The position numbers and the translations under genes were made by a program. A DNA stretch of 64,000 nucleotides from Ctenosaura bakeri (taxonomy: Eukaryota > Chordata > Lepidosauria > Squamata > Iguanidae), in NCBI GenBank assembly GCA_948474755.1, contig CAOLHI010000965.1:62001-126000 (forward strand). Reading direction: 5' to 3'. Below the pieces are notes generated by a model. That model had not been told where the DNA came from, did no database searches, and saw nothing but the letters and a program-made list of their open reading frames with translations. Below, one piece after another: positions 47,421-58,185 of the stretch (position 1 is the first letter of the stretch; each line of letters begins with the position of its first letter).

Positions 47421-48149
47421 CTTCTAGATTGTTTTCTTTTGTCATATATGGCAAAACAGTGGAGGAGCTGTACATGATGGGGACATTCATATATCCAGAA
47501 GAGGCAAATAAAGTGTTGTAAGTTGCACAAAAATATTTTGTGCTCAGGAAAGAGGAAATTGATGAAGTCCTGTAAAGCTGGGATTCACTAAGGGAAGTCA
47601 GACCCATATCTATACATGAGACAGAAGGCGGAATCAATTGACATACAATGATGCTGAGGCTGATGATGTGGATGACTTGGAATTGTGCTATGAGGAGATT
47701 TTGAACAACAACCAATTAAGAACAATGGCGGATTAAACTAAAGGCCTCTTAGACCAGTTTTCTGTTGACACTGTTGCCTATGTGGACTTTGGACAACATG
47801 AATGACTGTAATCTTTGCTTGTTTTGGAGTTCCAGAAGCAAAGGAAAAGCCATCTGAAGCCCAAAGGCTGACCATTTCCAGTGAACAAAGACTCTGGATG
47901 AGAAAAACTTTGGTTCAAGGACTACATGATGGAACTTTGCAATTACAGCGAATCCCCAATGGTCAGGACAGCTGGCCTTGAGGATGTGACAGAGATAACA
48001 ACTACAGAGAGAATAACAGAAAAATGTATTGCTTTTTACAGATGGATTAAGGATGAGATAGAAGTGCCAACTAGGAAAGACGACATTTGTTTTCAGATCG
48101 GGTACATAAAGATCATTTGAAAGATGACATCTGCATCTGCATGGAAAAA
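47421..48149. other. No gene recognised
   Basis: The small open frames here (for example 47926-48120 plus) have no domain I recognise and no adjoining splice signals that fit the phosphatase gene, which is on the other strand. Confidence 0.45.
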
Positions 48150-49560
48150 CCTAATAATTATTTTTAAAATTATTTTTGTTCAAAACAAAGAAATAGATAC
48201 AAAGACAAATTAAAGAGAATAGCCACCAACCTTTGTGACTATCCCTATATTACAAAATATAAAACATTTTAATATACTTCCCATCTCACTTTGTTGGATT
48301 TATTTTACAATCTGATGATTTCATAATTCTATTTTCTGTTTGATATTGTTACACTTGATTATCTGCTTGCATTCCTCTACTTAACCCTTTACCACCACAT
48401 AAAATCTAACACAGTTGAAAAGATCAAAAATTAATGAAGACAGTTGAAAAGTAGACTAAGTTCATGTTTACAGTCATATCTATATTTAATATTGTAATTA
48501 TTTTTCCCTCTGGTCCATATTTGAAAATGTCTACATGTATATATGTGAGTTTCCTTATAGTGAGAGTTACATCTATTATAAACCCTCAGTTCACAAATAA
48601 ATTTCATTAAATTTAATTATTAAATTAAATTATTAAATTCATTAAATTTCATTATTGGGTCCCGTTCCTTATCATTTTTTTTCCTGAATCTTATCATTGT
48701 TCAGGGGAGTTAAATTATCTAATTCTGTCACTTCTAATAACTTTATCAACCATTCATCTATATCTAGAACAAGTTTATTTTTCCAAAATCTTGCATAAAT
48801 AATTCTTGCTGGACAGTATTCTATTCCAATCTTTCTCTACAATTTTCTCATCTATATCATGAAGCATATTCAATAAAAAGAGTTCTGGGGTCATTGTAAG
48901 TTTTCTGTATAAATTTCCAATATTTTTTCAGTTTGTGGACAGGATCACCACATATGAAAGAATGGTCCATTCACACCATTAAACCTCAGCAGTTACTCTT
49001 CCCTGTTTTGTACATTTTATCAAATTTGATGTACGTAGATACCACCTATAGACCATTTTAGGTGGTTTTCTTTTATAGTTTGCACTGCAGTAAATTTATT
49101 TGTCCTCTACCAACTTTTCTCCCTGTCCTCTAATTGTACAGTGTGTCCAGTATTTTACGACTACTTCACCATGGCATCTTTCACCACTTTTTTTTCTACT
49201 TCTAGATGCAGCATGATTTTATAAGTGTCTTAGGTTTTCAAATATTAAATTTCTTAGGTTTTAAAATATTGCTTTTAAAAATCTTTTCTGTTTTTCTTTC
49301 AAATCTCTCTAGTTTTACATCTATTTTATATCTTTCTTTTAACTGCATATATAAAAACCACTGATACTGGGGAAAAAAGATCACAGACAACACTCTTTTT
49401 CCAGTTCCTATCTGCTTTTTAATCTGGTGGTTGTATTATCTTCTTCAATCAGAATATCTTTGGAATTAAACCATCTCTCTGTTCTTTCCATCTGCCTTAT
49501 GTGCAGATATTCATTGGGGCATTCTTCTATACATTTTGCTCTTAAATTTCAACCAGATTC
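48150..49560 (-). mobile_element. Antisense L1 LINE, 3' part
   Basis: On the minus strand, degraded L1 ORF2 C-terminal sequence can be followed from about 49400, with PVSVVFIYAVKRK aligned to WFPYLQLVERF of the L1 at 44820. It passes the Cys-rich region (HSFICGDPVHKLKKYWK, about 48960-48910) to TPELFLLNMLHDIDE-like sequence near 48870. Many stops are present. The low end is AT-rich and fits a 3' UTR. This is the oldest-looking L1 copy in the window. Confidence 0.65.
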
Positions 49561-50117
49561 TTAATAACGATATTCTTGCTAAGCCTAAGGGACAAAAATA
49601 GTTTATTTTAAGTTTATTATTTGGGATGATTAATCAAGATCAATTATTTTGGTTTGGCTGCTGGTGAATATTGAGAAGGGTTGTTCTTATCAATGACCAA
49701 TATCCTTTTGATTACCAAATCAAATCTCATTACTAAACCAATGAAATTATAGGGGAAGGATAAATGAAAAGTTGGGGTTATAAAAGCTTGGAATAGCTGA
49801 ATGGGGAAACACTTCTTCTTCACGCAGATCCCTTTTTCATATTTGATCCTTTCTTCTCTTTGCTCCTTCCCTCTTGCTTCTTTTTTCATTGGGATTTATA
49901 GACTGCTCTGAAGAGGAGAGAAGGAAGCTAACTTTGCTTGGGTTTTGGTCTGATTTGATTCCTGAAATTTCTTTTTAAGATACAGAAATATTTTCAGATA
50001 CTTGGGAGACAAGAACCTTAGATTTGGTTTTCCATTCATATCTTTCTTTGTATCCTTGTATGGATTCCATTTCTATTTCCCCCCCTTGTTGTGATTCAAT
50101 CTTATTAACAAATTCTT
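49561..50117. other. No gene recognised
   Basis: The open frames on the minus strand at 49644-49889 and 49975-50301 lack domains; the second overlaps the CR1 fragment on the other strand. Possibly more repeat-derived sequence. Confidence 0.4.
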
Positions 50118-50403
50118 GTTTTCTGCTGCTCCAGAGACTAGGACAAAGAGCAATGGATTCAAGCTGGGGGAAAGGAGATTCCACCTGAACCTCAGGAAGA
50201 ACTTCCTGATGGTCAGAGCTATCCAGCAGTGGAATATGCTGCCTGGGAGTGTGGTGGAGTCTCCTTCTTTGGTGGTTTTTAAACAGAGGCTGCATGACCA
50301 TCTGTTGGGAATGCTTTGATGTGTATTCCTGTATATAGCAGGGAGTTGGGCTGGATGGCCCCTGTGGTCTCTTCCAACTCTATGATTCTGTGATTCTATG
50401 AAT
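50118..50403 (+). mobile_element. CR1 LINE 3' end
   Basis: A frame reads [36 protein letters not shown] and AGWAGWPL-like sequence, matching the last third of the CR1 at 33691-34690. It ends in TATGATTCTGTGATTCTATG. It is strongly 5'-truncated, the usual state of CR1 copies. Confidence 0.88.
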
Positions 50404-50768
50404 CTATCAAAATTTCAAATTGTTTTAAAAAGTCTCTAATGATTTTTTCTAATCAAACTTGATAAATTTATCAGCTAATACACATGATACTGTGACAATA
50501 TTATGGTCCCTAGAATACTGCAGGGTACAATTTTGTTATCTACCCAAGACATCTGGAGGGCTATTATTTCAAAAATTGGTGACAGTATAATATATGGAAC
50601 CAGTGTGATGTACTGGTTTTAGTGTGAACTATGGTTTTGTCACATGAGTCAGGTACATTGCAATTGCAACAGGATAGTATTTTCTTTGGCTGGGTCTTCT
50701 GATATGCCTTCCCTTCTCTTTTATTGTTCTCCTGTGGGAGACAAATTTGAAAAGTGTTTCTTTTATTC

Positions 50769-50793
50769 ACACACACACACACACACACACACT
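50769..50793. repeat. (CA)n microsatellite
   Basis: A CA run of about 25 nt in the phosphatase intron. Confidence 0.95.
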
Positions 50794-50934
50794 GTTAATG
50801 ACCTTCTTTATAAAAGAAACACTTTCCAAATGGTCTCCCACCAGAAGAGCAATAGAAGAGGTATGAGGTAATGTGATAAGTCTCAGCCAAAGCTGCCATT
50901 TTAATTTTGTAATGCTGTAATTGCAATTTATTTG

Positions 50935-51150
50935 CCTTGTGTGATCAAGTCCCACAACTCTGGAGACCAGGGTTTCATTCCCCCTCAGGCATGGAAACCC
51001 ACTGGACGACCTTGGGCAAATCACACTCAGCCTCAGAGGAAGGAAAAGGCAACACCCCTATGAAAAAATACTGCCAAGAAAACCCTATGACTGATTTTTC
51101 TTAGGAATGCCATAAGTCAGAAACCGCTTGAAGAAACATAACACAATAAT
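50935..51150 (+). mobile_element. tRNA-derived SINE, plus orientation, diverged
   Basis: Same family as 4387-4600 in the opposite orientation. It has a B-box-like GGTTTCATTCC (about 50970), a body with CACTCAGCCTCAGAGGAAGG and GCCATAAGTCAGAAACC, and an ACATAACACAATAA tail. The A-box region is poorly preserved and the limits are approximate. Confidence 0.7.
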
Positions 51151-51606
51151 ACAGTAGCAGGAGAGCAACTTCACTGTTCATGTCAGTGATCAAGAATGGT
51201 CTTTAAAACTTTATTGGAGCCATGATATACAATATGCTTGCTGCCAAAATACTTAGCTCTAGCTTGTGGAGACACATCACTGACTCCCTTAAGTGTCAGG
51301 TTCAGGGTTTTCTGAGAGCTTATCCTAACAGAGTCTCCCTTATTGCATGTTACTAGCTAACAGTTTTCTTTTCATTCATCACTGAATAAAGAAATAATAA
51401 ACATCATGACACTGAAACTGTGTGCCATGGATTGGTCTATCATATTATAATTTGCAATAATGTAATTGTCTAGTAAATAAAGATTCAAAGAGTTTCAATT
51501 CTAGTCAAAACGTGTTTGAGCATGGAATATGTAGCTCTGCACTAAGATTTAAACACTTTCCTGACATTTTCCCTCAGCTATTACATTGATCATTACTTTT
51601 GCTTAC

Positions 51607-51697
51607 ATGGGAGGATATCTCGGTATCTGTTTTTTTCCTGGTTTTCTGGTGCTTTGGCAACCTGGCAGTCATCAAGTGGCATCAAATGTTCTAAACC
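51607..51697 (-). CDS. PTPN20: PTPN20-like tyrosine phosphatase, KNRY-loop exon
   Basis: This 91-bp exon reads GLEHLMPLDDC, then QEKNRYRDILP and one extra base T that completes a Tyr codon with AT at the start of the 6371-6705 exon. KNRYRDILPYD is the phosphotyrosine-recognition loop of classical PTPs. The minus-strand acceptor is TTGATTTAG (plus 51698 onwards) and the donor is GTAAGC (plus 51601-51606). The exon is in phase 0 with the upstream exon's last Val codon. It is too short to appear as an isolated open frame; it was found by searching for the motif needed between the neighbours. The downstream intron is 44.9 kb. Confidence 0.9.
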
Positions 51698-52374
51698 CTA
51701 AATCAAAGGTGACATTCAACATGATTAATTTGCAGTGATATTACCATAGTAGAATGATGATATAGACACATAAGTATGCACTGATGCATTTGGTGCACTC
51801 ATCTCTCCTTACCTGTCAAGTAAACAATCTACACAATCCAATGTTTATATACAGACCATTTAAATTCTCAAATTTAAATTCCTGTATATTTCTTTCTTGA
51901 ACCTTTAGTTTACAATGAGGGAGAAGACATTCCTTCTCAAAGTCTTTGTTACCAGACCATACACCCCATGATTTGACACTGTTTAATTGGTGAAACATAT
52001 TTAATTGGCATAGATATAAAATATATACTGATATGGCCACATGGCCTGTTGGCTCAAAGGAGGGTGCTGGTTGAACACATGTGTTGTAAAATCTAGATCA
52101 GAAGAGCCCTCCAAGAAGTAGCTAGGTCATAGTCAGGAAATCTGCAGGGAATTGTTAAGCGTTAATGAGTTTTCAGCTAGCCCAGTGACCCATCTACAAA
52201 ATGACTGGTCTGGAACATTCTCACAAAACAAGCAGGATCCCTTTTCATCCTTGCCATATACAATACATCTCACCTTAATACACATTTCCTCACTCCCCAC
52301 ACACAATCAAATGCCACAGAGAGAACACAACATGACAAATGGGTATCAGAGCAAATCAAGCGAGACTTCTCCCT
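51698..52374. other. Intron, no gene recognised
   Basis: AT-rich sequence between two phosphatase exons. No repeat was recognised with confidence. Confidence 0.5.
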
Positions 52375-52625
52375 AGAAGCCAGGATGACTGAACTGAGAC
52401 TGTCATAGTTTGGACATATCTTGAGAAGACATGACTCTCTAGAAGCAGGAAAAGAGGAAGATCACATTACAGATGGATTGACTCAATCAAGGAAGCCATG
52501 GCCCTGAATCTGCAACACTTGAGCATGGCTGTTGTAATAGAGTGACTTGGAGATCTCTCATTCATAGGGTTGCCATAGGTTGAAGTTTACTTGAGAGCAG
52601 TTAACAACAGCAGCAGCAACAACAA
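52375..52625 (+). mobile_element. LINE C-terminal fragment with SINE-like tail
   Basis: Degraded coding sequence reads MTELRLS then FGHILRRHDSLE and SHYRWIDSIKEAMALNLQHL, the conserved region near the C-terminus of many LINE ORF2 proteins. It is followed by GGGTTGCCATAGGTTGAAG and an (AGC/AAC)n tail like the end of the 50935 SINE. The family is uncertain. Confidence 0.5.
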
Positions 52626-52714
52626 ATAAGCAATTATACAATCATCACTCTTTCACAGAGTCATACCACACTAGACAATTATTAGATAGTTTCTAATCTC
52701 CCTTTTTAGGGCAA

Positions 52715-53230
52715 GATCTTGGAATGAGGGGTGGCATTACAACTCCAAGCTTTCTTGGATGAAATGTATTACCTGGATCCCTTCCAATATCACTTCAGAA
52801 CTGGTTATAGGAAATAAACAATACTGGTCACCTTGGTGAAGGACTGACATTGGGAACTGGATGGGGGAAGTGCATCCCCTTTGTTTCCACTTCGGGCAAT
52901 GTTGACTTGAGGGCATTGTTCAGAAGTGGTTCTGGTCCTTTTTTGACTCAGTGTTACCAGTCATTTATGTTAGTTCAGTCTCCTGGCCATTTTTCTGTGG
53001 GATTTCACAGGGCTCAGTACTGTTCTGTATAATTTTCAACTTCTACATGAAACCAATGGGAAAGATCATATGGAGCTTGGGGTGAGGGTCATCAGTGTGC
53101 TGATACTCAGTTCTATCTCTCTTTTAGAAATGATGCCAAAGAAACTGTGCAGATTTCTGACTGTAGTTTGGAAGCAGTGAAAGGCTAGATCTGGGTGAAT
53201 AAAATGAGGCTCAATCTAGATCACAGGTAT
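52715..53230 (+). mobile_element. L2-type LINE RT fragment
   Basis: Readable pieces include LQAFLDEMYYLDPFQYH, then GISQGSVLFCIIFNFYMKPM and a DTQF/YADDTQ-like region (about 53100), in the order expected of the L2 RT. Internal sequence is missing around 52800-52990 and stops are common. It lies in the intron between the 51607-51697 and 53858-54009 exons. Confidence 0.65.
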
Positions 53231-53704
53231 TTTCCCTAGAACAGGCATTAGGAGGAGGTTCCTGGGGGATGCTGGAGGGCCTATTTCATCTGAAATAGGC
53301 AGTAAGAGGTGGTTCCTATGGAATTTTTTGTGGCTTGTTGCAGCAGTCCAATGGAGTCCTGTATGAGTAAACAATTTGGTGTGGATGGACACTGGATAAG
53401 TGGGCATTCTGGACTGCTTTGTGGAATACAGATGCTGTGCCCAGAACAGGTACAAGAATTGGCTTCCTTTGGGGTTTTTTGGGGTTTGCCGTATCATTCC
53501 CATCCAGTTTTGCACCATAGTTTTAAATGTAAAATTTGGATAAAGTAACTAGTCTCTGTACAAAGCTTAGATTGTTTGGGTCATTCTTCTGTCAGCGAAA
53601 GAGAGATGGATACACTAAATGCATCAATGCACACCTGATACTTGAGTGATCCATCTTTTTTCTCATCAAGGTGTAAATATTAATGAGTATTCATCACATC
53701 TCAA
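53231..53704. other. Intron, no gene recognised
   Basis: Two similar blocks (GGTTCCT-containing, about 53250 and 53310) suggest a short local duplication. No coding content was recognised. Confidence 0.4.
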
Positions 53705-53730
53705 GTATGTATGTATGTATACATACATAC
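53705..53730. repeat. Palindromic (TATG)n/(CATA)n tract
   Basis: GTATGTATGTATGTATACAT followed by ACATAC reads as its own reverse complement about the central TATA, a tetranucleotide repeat that switches strand. Confidence 0.9.
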
Positions 53731-53857
53731 CTGCCTGAATCTCTAAAATGTTACTGTCTAAGAATATGGAACCACAGTTATCTCATAAAGAAGTTTTTTT
53801 TTCCTAGTTACTTTCTGCTTTTACAGGAAAGCTCTCATCTGAGCATGGGGAACTTAC

Positions 53858-54009
53858 CACAAATTCATTCATGATCTCTTGCTGTTCTATCTGCTTCTGA
53901 ATCTTCAGTATTAGATTTTCAGTATTATATCGTATGCCACTATTTGAGTGTGATGGCCTCATCTGTGTCATCTGAATCAATTCTTCATCACTGACAAGTG
54001 CTGTCCCTC
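53858..54009 (-). CDS. PTPN20: PTPN20-like tyrosine phosphatase, exon upstream of the catalytic domain
   Basis: This 152-bp exon starts with two bases completing a codon from an exon not found in the window. It encodes GTALVSDEELIQMTQMRPS, then NLILKIQKQIEQQEIMNEFV, ending on a codon boundary before GTAAGT. The acceptor is TATATGTCATATAG. This is the short helical stretch N-terminal to the PTP domain, similar in layout to PTPN20. The open frame extends past both splice sites, but the extensions lack similarity. The next exon (51607-51697) is 2.16 kb downstream. The start codon and first exons must lie at higher coordinates or beyond the window. Confidence 0.85.
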
Positions 54010-54233
54010 CTATATGACATATAAAAAAATCATTTCTAGTTGGAGAGGTCATTTGGCCAGGTCTTTCCAAAGGTAAAGGTTTTCATATCTGAACTCAGAC
54101 ATTATCCCTTCTGAAAGATTGCTATCCTGATCTTAACAAGAGAACAGAGAACAGAAGAAGCATCTGTATTTGGTTTGAGAAGTGACCAGGCAAACACCCA
54201 ACTCCTACATATATTCTATATTTTAAAAGGATG

Positions 54234-55116
54234 TGTTACTTCGGCCCAGACCTACCCGGTGATAGCACTAGATATCTCTTTTGTTATCAAAACCATTCGG
54301 CCTTCCTCTGCCACACTGCTTCACGTGTTTGTGAGGCCTCCAGACAAGCACGTAAACAGGTGTGGCCGATAATTGTTGGACATTCCATTCTCCACCTAGG
54401 CAGGCAGAACAGAGCCAATCTGTTGCTTCAGGGACCTCTCCTGCAAACACCTTTTCGCTTAAGCACGACACTAACAAAGGCACCCGGCTCTGAGCCGATA
54501 GTCTTACAAAGCCGGGCTAAGTACTGTGCATTTGCATACTGGCTACACTATTGTTGATTCAGCACTAAGCCAATCATGTTAAACTTGACCTTTTCCAAAG
54601 CTTTGTCCCGCTCCAAACTCGCATTGTTCTCACCGAGTAAGGTATGGCCCGCAGTCATAATTCACCCTATATAAACCCCCCAATTCCGAGACCACCTCGG
54701 ATCGCTCCTGAGTTCTATCCAGCCTTGCTGCTGTTGTGTCTGGTGAGCCGTCCCCTCAGTCCTACATACTGAGATTCCATATCAACGAACTCAATCTTCA
54801 ACTTCTTCAGGACTATGAGAAAGGTGTCATATCACCCATTCCCCCCAAAATCCTTATTTCCAATTCTTTCCTTAGCTGTGTGGTTGTGGTGTCTTTACTG
54901 TTGTTTGTCTTTCAATAAAACATCATTTTTGCTATTTTAAAACTGTCTGACTGCCTGACTGACTTGACCCCATAGACACTGGGTTGCAAGATCCCTGCTA
55001 AGTTACCCTGCCTCTCGCTAGCTTTAGTGAGTGCTCCAGCTAATTCTCCCCAGAATTGTGTTTATGCTTTGGTTATTCGGATGCCCCTCCCGGGACCTCC
55101 AGAGAACAGGGTAACA
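54234..55116 (+). mobile_element. Solo LTR, 4-bp target duplication
   Basis: This 883-bp element reads TGTTACTTCGG...ACAGGGTAACA and is flanked by GATG (54230-54233 and 55117-55120). The TATA box is TATATAAA (54668-54675), AATAAA is at 54914-54919, and the conserved U5 block is TGACCCCATAGACACTGGGT (about 54965-54984). It shares U3, R and U5 with the minus-strand LTR at 8206-9136, so both belong to one subfamily. No internal sequence follows. It sits 225 bp upstream of the 53858-54009 exon on the gene's strand and is antisense to the gene. Confidence 0.93.
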
Positions 55117-55292
55117 GATGGCTTAAGCTGAATTTTATTTTGACAACTCAAGAAGATATTTTTTCACCCTAATAGAGTGATCAAGTTATTTTCCTGTTAA
55201 TCAGGAAAATAATCAGAAAATGATCTACTGGTTTCTATCAGGAACAAGTAGATACAGATAAGATGAGCAACATAAGAGTTTTCTTTTTGGCA

Positions 55293-55335
55293 GTCTCTCT
55301 CTCTCTCTCTCTTTCTGTGTGTGTGTATGTGTATG
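55293..55335. repeat. (CT)n(GT)n microsatellite
   Basis: A CT run followed directly by a GT/TATG run, in intron or upstream gene sequence. Confidence 0.9.
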
Positions 55336-57620
55336 AGACAATGCTCCATGTTTCAAACATGAATTTGGGTTGAGAAAGCATTTTCCCCTCCTTTACTATT
55401 TTGTCTCCTCTTAGAATCCAAAATCCGCTGGCTGAAGTAGAGCAGTGGCCTTGAATAGCATTTTGTTCTATCACAATTTTATCACAGGCTTTTCCGCTCC
55501 ACCCTCCGAGCCCACCATAGGGATGGGAGAAAGATGGGACTGCAACGACTTTTATGCACAATGTCATCACTGTCCCTTCCTTCTTCTGTCCCCAGGTGGC
55601 TCAATAGTGCCCCAAATCATTGATGGGTTTTCCCGGTCAAGAACTGGTGATCACACCACCATCCTGCTATGTGCCTGCACTTACTTTAGCTGCAGAGGCC
55701 CTGGAAGTGCAATGGCTGAGCTACCTGCCCAGTGCAGCCTGGGACAGTATCTGGCTTCCCTGTGGCAGGAAGAGGTGGGGCCATCGCACTTCCTTCTGCA
55801 GCAAGTGAGCTGGTGAGGAGGGGAGCATTTGGTATCCACACTCGCATCTCAGCAAAGTCACTACTGGGATGATGCTGGGATGACCTCAGACTTAGGTAAG
55901 CTGTGGAAAGTGCCATAGCATTTTTCAGCCTCACATTTACTTCAAAGATTACATGCTTAATCAAGTGATAAGCCTTCCCTATATTGAACATATAGTAAGC
56001 AGTTCCTTACTGAAAGAACTGAGACAATTGTTCTCTCCAAAGGATTTTCATCTCAAAATCTTTTTGGGAGGTCAGATGTCATTCCCTGTGTCACATTACA
56101 CAAGTGCTGTACTGAAAGTAAGTTCTGTGTGCCACTTTCTCTGAAGCTGTTAATCCAAATTTGACTTACCGTACCTTGACACATGTGGCTCTGTTGCTAC
56201 ATGGGAAAGGAATATTTTGATGCCCTCCCTGGAAGAGGCTGGAGAGCTCTGCAGCTGGCACAGAGATCACAGGGATGCACCATATGAGGAGACAGAGCAA
56301 TGGCCTATTGAAGCTTCACTCACCCTGCATGTGGTCCCATTTGAATCATGCAGTGCAAATTGGTAACTGGAGTGAGAGACTGATCCTTGTCCAGTTTGCA
56401 GTTGGGGGATGGCAAAGGATGGCTGGATTGGGCCCAGAGTGCTGAGAGTGTGGGCAGCAGCAAGCAATTGGATATAGATTCACCAGCTCCCAGGTTTGGC
56501 AGACATTGGAGGAGTGGTAGAAGTTCTTTCTCCCCTCCACCTCTTCCTTCTGGGACAGCAGGTGACAATGACTGGCCAACAGGGGCAGTCTGAGAGCTGA
56601 AGACACTCTAGACCAGGCAGGGCTGGCATGCCAGGAGGGTTTGCACTATGTCACTGCTAGGGCAGCAGCATTTTTGGGGGGATCCAGGTGCCAAAATTGG
56701 TGGTCAGGCAGACAACAGCTCAAGTGCCACCTGTTGATTGCTCAAAGCACATATAGTGATTGTAGGGGTGGGGAGAGGCCTTGCTGGGGCAGTATGCTCA
56801 GAGGTAATCTGATTGCAGTGGTGTATCCAAGTGAGACAGGAGAAATCAACTGCATGGCATCTTGAGGTTGTTGATTTTTTGTTTTTTTGTTTTTAGGAGG
56901 GACATCACACATCAGATCACACAGAGAGGGAGATACAGGCAGGGACAAAGAGGCACATTGGAAAATAAAAATAATAGTAGTAAAACAACAACAACAACAA
57001 CGCAATCTCTACCAAAAAGGGAAGGGATGTGTCAAAGGGCAAGGCCTCTGCCAAGAAGCCCTCTGTGAATGGCCACTGCCAGTGTCCATTGGGTCCCTTG
57101 AGGATGGGAGGGACAGGTTGGAGAAGGCGGTTATTTTGGTAAAATTAGAAGAGCTGGAGAAGTATAAGGCAAGCCAGAGGAAGGTGGTGAGGATGAAGAA
57201 AGGTGATAAGGATTCCTTTAATCAAATGATTTTATACTGCCTAGAGTCTTTGGGAAAGCAGTTGCAGACAGATGGTGGAACACCAACCTCATCGGAGGAA
57301 GCTGGGCAAGTGTGAGGACCCTGTGTTTTGCCAGATCACAGCATTATTCAGGGATACACTACTGAGGGGAAATAGGCCTTAATTCCCTTCCTGCAATACT
57401 TACCACTAACCACTAAATAGGTACCAGTTCTAGAATGCCACCTTGAAGACCCTCGTCAAACCTGGGTCTGGAAGGTGATAAGTATGGCACCTTTTGGACC
57501 AGGGTGGCTATTTGACTGCTTTTGCAATGGAGATGGAGCAACAGCTGTCCAGTGCATTGGGCATTGGACATCAGCAGCAGCAATAAGGTATGTGTGTCCT
57601 ATTATATTCTAGTGGCTATA
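55336..57620. other. No host gene recognised; possible 5' part of a decayed retroelement
   Basis: Moderately GC-rich sequence with overlapping open frames on both strands and no clear domain. A plus-strand frame ending at 57315 (DGRDRLEKAVILVKLEELEK) is helical and charged and could be a gag-like part of the element at 57640, but this rests on position alone. (CAA)n-like repeats occur near 56984-57000. Confidence 0.35.
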
Positions 57621-57639
57621 TGAGATGCTAACCCACTTC

Positions 57640-58185
57640 CTTCCTTGCAGGCTTAAAGGAGCTTGGTGGGCCTGCAGCTGGGACGGGGCGAGTTGGCAAT
57701 GGTGGAGGTGCTTGGCAGAAGAGGATTACTGTGGAGTGGCCCTTTGCTTCTCTTGCTTGAGGAGAGAATGGGTCCTCCTCCTCACATTCTTGTTATTCAG
57801 CCTGGGGTGGGGGTGAGGTGGAATGACTTGGGCCTGCTAAAGGGAAAGGTCCTGATTTAACAGGCTGTGGATGATTTCTGTTGTATAAAAGATTGTTCGC
57901 CAGGAGTAATGTTAATCTTTTTGGCAATCTTGTCCTGCTTGGTGTGGAGGGGTGACAAGGATCCAAAGTGCATTGTCATCGTCCACAGAAGGGCCAATAG
58001 GGAGACTTGGAATGTGCTTAGTAAGGAGCTTGGCCATTTTGTTACCCATCCTGTGGTTGTCTTCCAATGGCCAGAACAGGGTAAATGGCATCCACTTGTC
58101 AGAGAAGGGCAATAGATTGTTCCTGGAGGAGCTGCAGCAGCGGGAAGAGGGCTGTCTTGGCTGGCCTGGTGGGGGAAAGTGACTA
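57640..58185 (+). pseudogene. SGNH-hydrolase-like reading frame, probably from a tyrosine-recombinase retroelement
   Basis: Reading plus strand with shifts: GLQLGRGELAMVEVLGRRGL, then MGPPPHILVIQPGVGVRWND and LGLLKGKVLI. After one stop come a basic stretch (IVHRRANRETWNVLSKEL) and finally NGIHLSEKGNRLFLEELQQ. The HILVIQ...ND block and the terminal G-(I/V)-H-L-S-E-x-G-N motif recall an SGNH-type hydrolase domain that I remember from vertebrate Ngaro/DIRS-like elements and repeat-derived predicted proteins in reptiles and amphibians. The catalytic Ser block is not clear. This is a decayed copy and the family assignment is from memory only. Confidence 0.5.

Noticed and set aside
53705..53730. 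Palindrome as a regulatory site or origin
   Set aside because: It is a simple tetranucleotide repeat that changes strand, with no associated motif.
3829..54009. Assignment of the gene to PTPN13
   Set aside because: PTPN13 is close in motifs, but the ENHSNVIAMITRE stretch, the WPDHGTP loop and the short helix before the domain look more like PTPN20. No PDZ or FERM exon was seen in the window, though the window is too small to exclude them.
53804..54070. Reading the whole open frame as one exon
   Set aside because: The extensions beyond 53858 and 54009 lie past good GTAAGT and ATATAG splice sites and lack similarity. Only the inner part fits the gene.
55445..55816. 123-codon plus-strand frame overlapping minus-strand frames
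   Set aside because: No domain, overlapping frames on both strands, and no splice signals consistent with a gene.
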